From Ramlibacter sp. (GTDB lineage Bacteria > Pseudomonadota > Gammaproteobacteria > Burkholderiales > Burkholderiaceae_C), in contig NZ_JAQGNQ010000002.1 of NCBI RefSeq assembly GCF_028291745.1, forward strand, positions 1-64,000: a DNA stretch of 64,000 bases, given 5' to 3'. The notes beneath the pieces are model-generated. The model ran no database searches and was not told the DNA's origin. It was given only the letters and a program-made list of their open reading frames with translations. The position numbers were made by a program, and so were the translations under genes. The stretch's first letter is position 1, and each line of letters begins with the position of its first letter. Of this stretch, positions 61,103 through 64,000 are shown piece by piece.

Positions 61103-61855
61103 CTAGTTCCAGAACACGAGCTTGCGTTCGGCCCAGCTGACGAGGCCGAAAAAGGCCAGGCTGAGGGCGGACGCGACGAACACGGCCCCCCATACCTGCA
61201 CGAAGTCGACCTGCACCACGGCCTTGTAGATCTGCATGCCCAGGCCGTTGTAGGCACCCAGCATCTCGGTGACCACGGCCACCAGCACGCTGCGCGCGGT
61301 GGCCACGCGCAGGCCCGCGAACATCAGCGGCAGCGCGGTGGGCAGGCGCAGGCGCCACAGGATCGCGAGGCGGCCGCCGCCGAAGCTGCGCATCAGGTCC
61401 ACGGAACGCCGGTCGACGCGGTCCAGGCCCGACAGCGTGCCGAGGAACAGCGTGAACGCGATCGCGAGCGCCACCATCACGATCTTGGAGGCCATGCCGC
61501 TGCCGAACCACAGCAGCACCAGCGGCGAGTACGCGATCACCGGTACCGAGTTGACGGCGGTCGCCGCGGGCAGGATCGCTCCCCGCAGCCGGGGCGCCAT
61601 CGTGAGGAGAATCGCCGTGCCGATGCCGATCGCTGCGCCGAGCGCATAGCCGGCCAGCGCCTCGGCCAGCGTCACGAGCGCGGCCGAAACCAGCGGGCCG
61701 CGCTGCGCGCCGATGCTGGCGAGGATCTGCGTCACCGCGGGCAGCGAATAGGAGGGCAGGTGCAGTCCGCGCGCCATGCCTTCCCAGGCCAGGACCAGCA
61801 GCAGTCCGCCGGCGATGCCGCGCTGCATGGAGGTGGACATGCGGAGTGCCGTCAT
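61103..61855 (-). CDS. ABC transporter permease (NitT/TauT type)
   Basis: VNSVPVIAYSPLVLLWFGSGMASKIVMV; LMRSFGGGRLAILWRLRLPTALPLMFAGLRVA. Confidence 0.92.
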   Translation of the reverse strand: MTALRMSTSMQRGIAGGLLLVLAWEGMARGLHLPSYSLPAVTQILASIGAQRGPLVSAALVTLAEALAGYALGAAIGIGTAILLTMAPRLRGAILPAATAVNSVPVIAYSPLVLLWFGSGMASKIVMVALAIAFTLFLGTLSGLDRVDRRSVDLMRSFGGGRLAILWRLRLPTALPLMFAGLRVATARSVLVAVVTEMLGAYNGLGMQIYKAVVQVDFVQVWGAVFVASALSLAFFGLVSWAERKLVFWN

Positions 61856-62688
61856 TGCTCCGCCCCCCAGAAGACGATGCGCTTCTCCAGGGCCGCGACG
61901 CAGCCGTAGAAAAGGGTTCCCAGCAGCGCGCAGCCGAGCAAGGCCGCCCACAGGCCGACCGGGTTCTCGTTGAACATCGCCTGCAGCAGCAGCACGCCGA
62001 GTCCCACCGTGTCGCCGAACCATTCGCCGACGATGGCGCCGACCAGACTCAATGCCGCGGCCAGCCGCAGCGCGACGAAGATCTGCGGGAGCGCCGATGG
62101 CAACTGCAGGCGCCACAGCAGCTGATGCGGGCCGGCGCCGAAGCTGCGCATCAGCGCGATCCTGGCCGGATCGACCGCCTTGAGTCCCAGCAGCGCATGG
62201 ACCGTCACGGGGAAGAAGGTGACGTAGAAGGCAATGATCGCCTTGGCCATGAGCGTGTTGCCGAACCACAGCACCACCAGCGCCCCGAAGGCGATCACGG
62301 GAATGGTCTGCGAGATCACGAACAGCGGGAACACCATCTCGCGCAGCAGTTGCCGGCGATGGAAGAGAACCCCCACGCTCACCCCGAAGACCGCACCCGC
62401 GACGAAGCCGATCAGCGCTTCCGCCATGGTGCGCAGGAAGCCTGCGACATACGGCTGGGGCGTGGCGACGACGGCCTGCAGGATGAGGCTCAGGCGCGGC
62501 ACGTACTGCGGCTTGACCGCGAGGGCGACCACCAGCGCCTCCCAGGCGACTGCGGCGAGAACCAGCGCGATGGCCCAGCGCGCGGCCTGCGAGAGCCAGC
62601 CGCGCAGCGGCAGGGGCAGCCGTGCGAGTTGCGCGCTCTGTCCTGCTGACGGGGCGGCCGGGGCCGAGGTGAACGAACCGAAGATCAT
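61852..62688 (-). CDS. ABC transporter permease (NitT/TauT type)
   Basis: ISQTIPVIAFGALVVLWFGNTLMAKAIIAF; LMRSFGAGPHQLLWRLQLPSALPQIFVALRLA; ATGA overlap with next permease. Confidence 0.92.
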   Translation of the reverse strand: MIFGSFTSAPAAPSAGQSAQLARLPLPLRGWLSQAARWAIALVLAAVAWEALVVALAVKPQYVPRLSLILQAVVATPQPYVAGFLRTMAEALIGFVAGAVFGVSVGVLFHRRQLLREMVFPLFVISQTIPVIAFGALVVLWFGNTLMAKAIIAFYVTFFPVTVHALLGLKAVDPARIALMRSFGAGPHQLLWRLQLPSALPQIFVALRLAAALSLVGAIVGEWFGDTVGLGVLLLQAMFNENPVGLWAALLGCALLGTLFYGCVAALEKRIVFWGAEQ

Positions 62689-63515
62689 CACGCCGCCGCA
62701 GCGACGGCCGTCGCGGTGAAGGACTTCATGCTTTCCTCTTCGATGGCATCGAGGAGGACGCGCTTGATGCGGATGAACTCGGGCTCGGTGACCAGGTCCG
62801 GTCTGCGCGGGCGCGGCAGCGTGACGGGCTGCTCCAGCTTCACCTTGCCCGGCCGCGCCGTCATCACCAGCACGCGGTCGCCGAGGAAGATCGCCTCGTC
62901 GACGTCGTGCGTGATGAACAGGATCGTGCGGCGGTGCTTCTGCCACACGTCCAGCAGCCAGCGCTGCATCATGGTACGGGTGAGCGCGTCGAGCGCCCCG
63001 AAGGGCTCGTCCAGCAGCATCAGGTCGCGCTTGAACAGGAAGGTGCGCATCAGCGCGACGCGCTGCCGCATGCCGCCCGAGAGCTGGTGCGGATACTGGT
63101 TCTCGAAGCCGGCCAGGCCGAACTCCGGCAGCATGCGCAGCGCCTGCTCGCGCGCCTGCTTGCGCGGGGTGCCTTCCACCTCGATCGCCAGGATCGCGTT
63201 GTCGATAACGGTGCGCCACGGCAGCAGCAGGTCGCGCTGCGGCATGAAGGAGACGCGCCCGAGCAGTTCCGCGGCGCGGCACTCGCGTCCCTCGAAGCGC
63301 AGCGTCCCGCCGGCATCGGGCTCTTCCAGGCCGGCCACGATGTTGAACAGGGTGCTCTTGCCGCAGCCGCTGGGGCCGACGACCGTGACGAACTCGCCGG
63401 GCGCGATGCTGGCGTCCAGGCCCTGGAGCGCGGTCACCCCGCCGAAGGTCTTGTGGATGCCGCGCAATTCGAGCAGCGCCGGGCTGCCGTGTGCGGGGGA
63501 AAGGTCGTTCACCAT
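62688..63515 (-). CDS. ABC transporter ATP-binding protein (NitT/TauT type)
   Basis: GPSGCGKSTLFNIVAGLEEPDAGG; LSGGMRQRVALMRTFLFKRDLMLLDEPFGALDALTR. Confidence 0.93.
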   Translation of the reverse strand: MVNDLSPAHGSPALLELRGIHKTFGGVTALQGLDASIAPGEFVTVVGPSGCGKSTLFNIVAGLEEPDAGGTLRFEGRECRAAELLGRVSFMPQRDLLLPWRTVIDNAILAIEVEGTPRKQAREQALRMLPEFGLAGFENQYPHQLSGGMRQRVALMRTFLFKRDLMLLDEPFGALDALTRTMMQRWLLDVWQKHRRTILFITHDVDEAIFLGDRVLVMTARPGKVKLEQPVTLPRPRRPDLVTEPEFIRIKRVLLDAIEEESMKSFTATAVAAAA

Positions 63516-63528
63516 GCTGCGCACTCGC

Positions 63529-63999
63529 TCAGGAGGTCACCTGCGCCAGGGGCTTGCGGCCACCCTTGATGATCGAACCGCGGGCCGCGATGCCGCCGTC
63601 GATGGTGACGATGGTGCCGGTGATGTAGCCGGCGTGCGGCGACGCGAGGAACAGCATCAGCTCGGCGACCTCCTGCGCTTGCGCCGGTCGGCCGCCGGGA
63701 TACTGAGAGAACAGTTCCTCCCAGCGGCCCTCGTCGCCCCAGTTGTCCACGGCACGGCGCTTCATCAGCTTGACCATGCGATCGGTCGCCACCGGCCCCG
63801 GGTTCACGCCGACCACGCGGATGCCGTCGTCCAGGCTCACGCCCCCGAGCGCCTTGGTGAACGCCATGACCGCGGCATTGCCGGTGGAACCGGCAATGTA
63901 GTTCGCGTCCCAGTTCTCGCCGGAGTTGCCGATGTCGTTGATGATGACGCCGCCGCCGACGCGCTTCATGCGCGCGTACACCAGCTGCGAGAGCTCCAT
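63529..63999 (-). CDS. SDR family oxidoreductase, N-terminus outside the window
   Basis: GGVIINDIGNSGENWDANYIAGSTGNAAVMAFTKALGG; VNPGPVATDRM; GYITGTIVTIDGG. Confidence 0.88.
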   Translation of the reverse strand: MELSQLVYARMKRVGGGVIINDIGNSGENWDANYIAGSTGNAAVMAFTKALGGVSLDDGIRVVGVNPGPVATDRMVKLMKRRAVDNWGDEGRWEELFSQYPGGRPAQAQEVAELMLFLASPHAGYITGTIVTIDGGIAARGSIIKGGRKPLAQVTS

Positions 64000-64000
64000 G

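Overview
This 64 kb, GC-rich window looks chromosomal and betaproteobacterial (Burkholderiales-like), judged from protein family content and gene style. I saw no tRNA, rRNA, CRISPR array, transposase or phage genes. It holds about 45 supportable CDSs.

Main blocks:
- Isopropylmalate/isocitrate DH-like gene, MDR oxidoreductase, TctC-type binding protein and dienelactone hydrolase (0.2-4.3 kb).
- A four-gene operon of uncharacterised function, DUF3348 / DUF802 (MotA-TolQ-ExbB-like with a long cytoplasmic tail) / OmpA (MotB-like) / DUF2894 (4.5-8.8 kb). This is the best candidate for an undescribed system.
- A complete RND-MFP-OMF efflux operon (9.9-15.7 kb).
- Assorted stress and enzyme genes, including an orphan ClpP, a GST, an ABC exporter and a second FtsH-type protease (15.7-27 kb).
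- A gluconate-dehydrogenase-like FAD complex with a monoheme cytochrome (28-31 kb).
- A TetR / serine dehydratase / NMT1-type ABC transporter / DHDPS-like aldolase island (31-39 kb).
- A second OMF-MFP-RND operon with a heavy-metal-type two-component system (40-48 kb).
- A zone of gene decay (48-50 kb).
- A GT2 / ArnT-like / YdjC-type deacetylase cassette resembling lipid A aminosugar modification loci (50-53.4 kb).
- Two NitT/TauT-type ABC transporter loci, the second with an M20 hydrolase, alpha/beta hydrolase and aminotransferase (54-63.5 kb).

Two otherwise intact genes carry single-base frameshifts in short G/C runs: the ABC ATPase at ~38.9 kb and the RND permease at ~45.36 kb. All calls were made by reading the sequence and ORF track. 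No database search was run.
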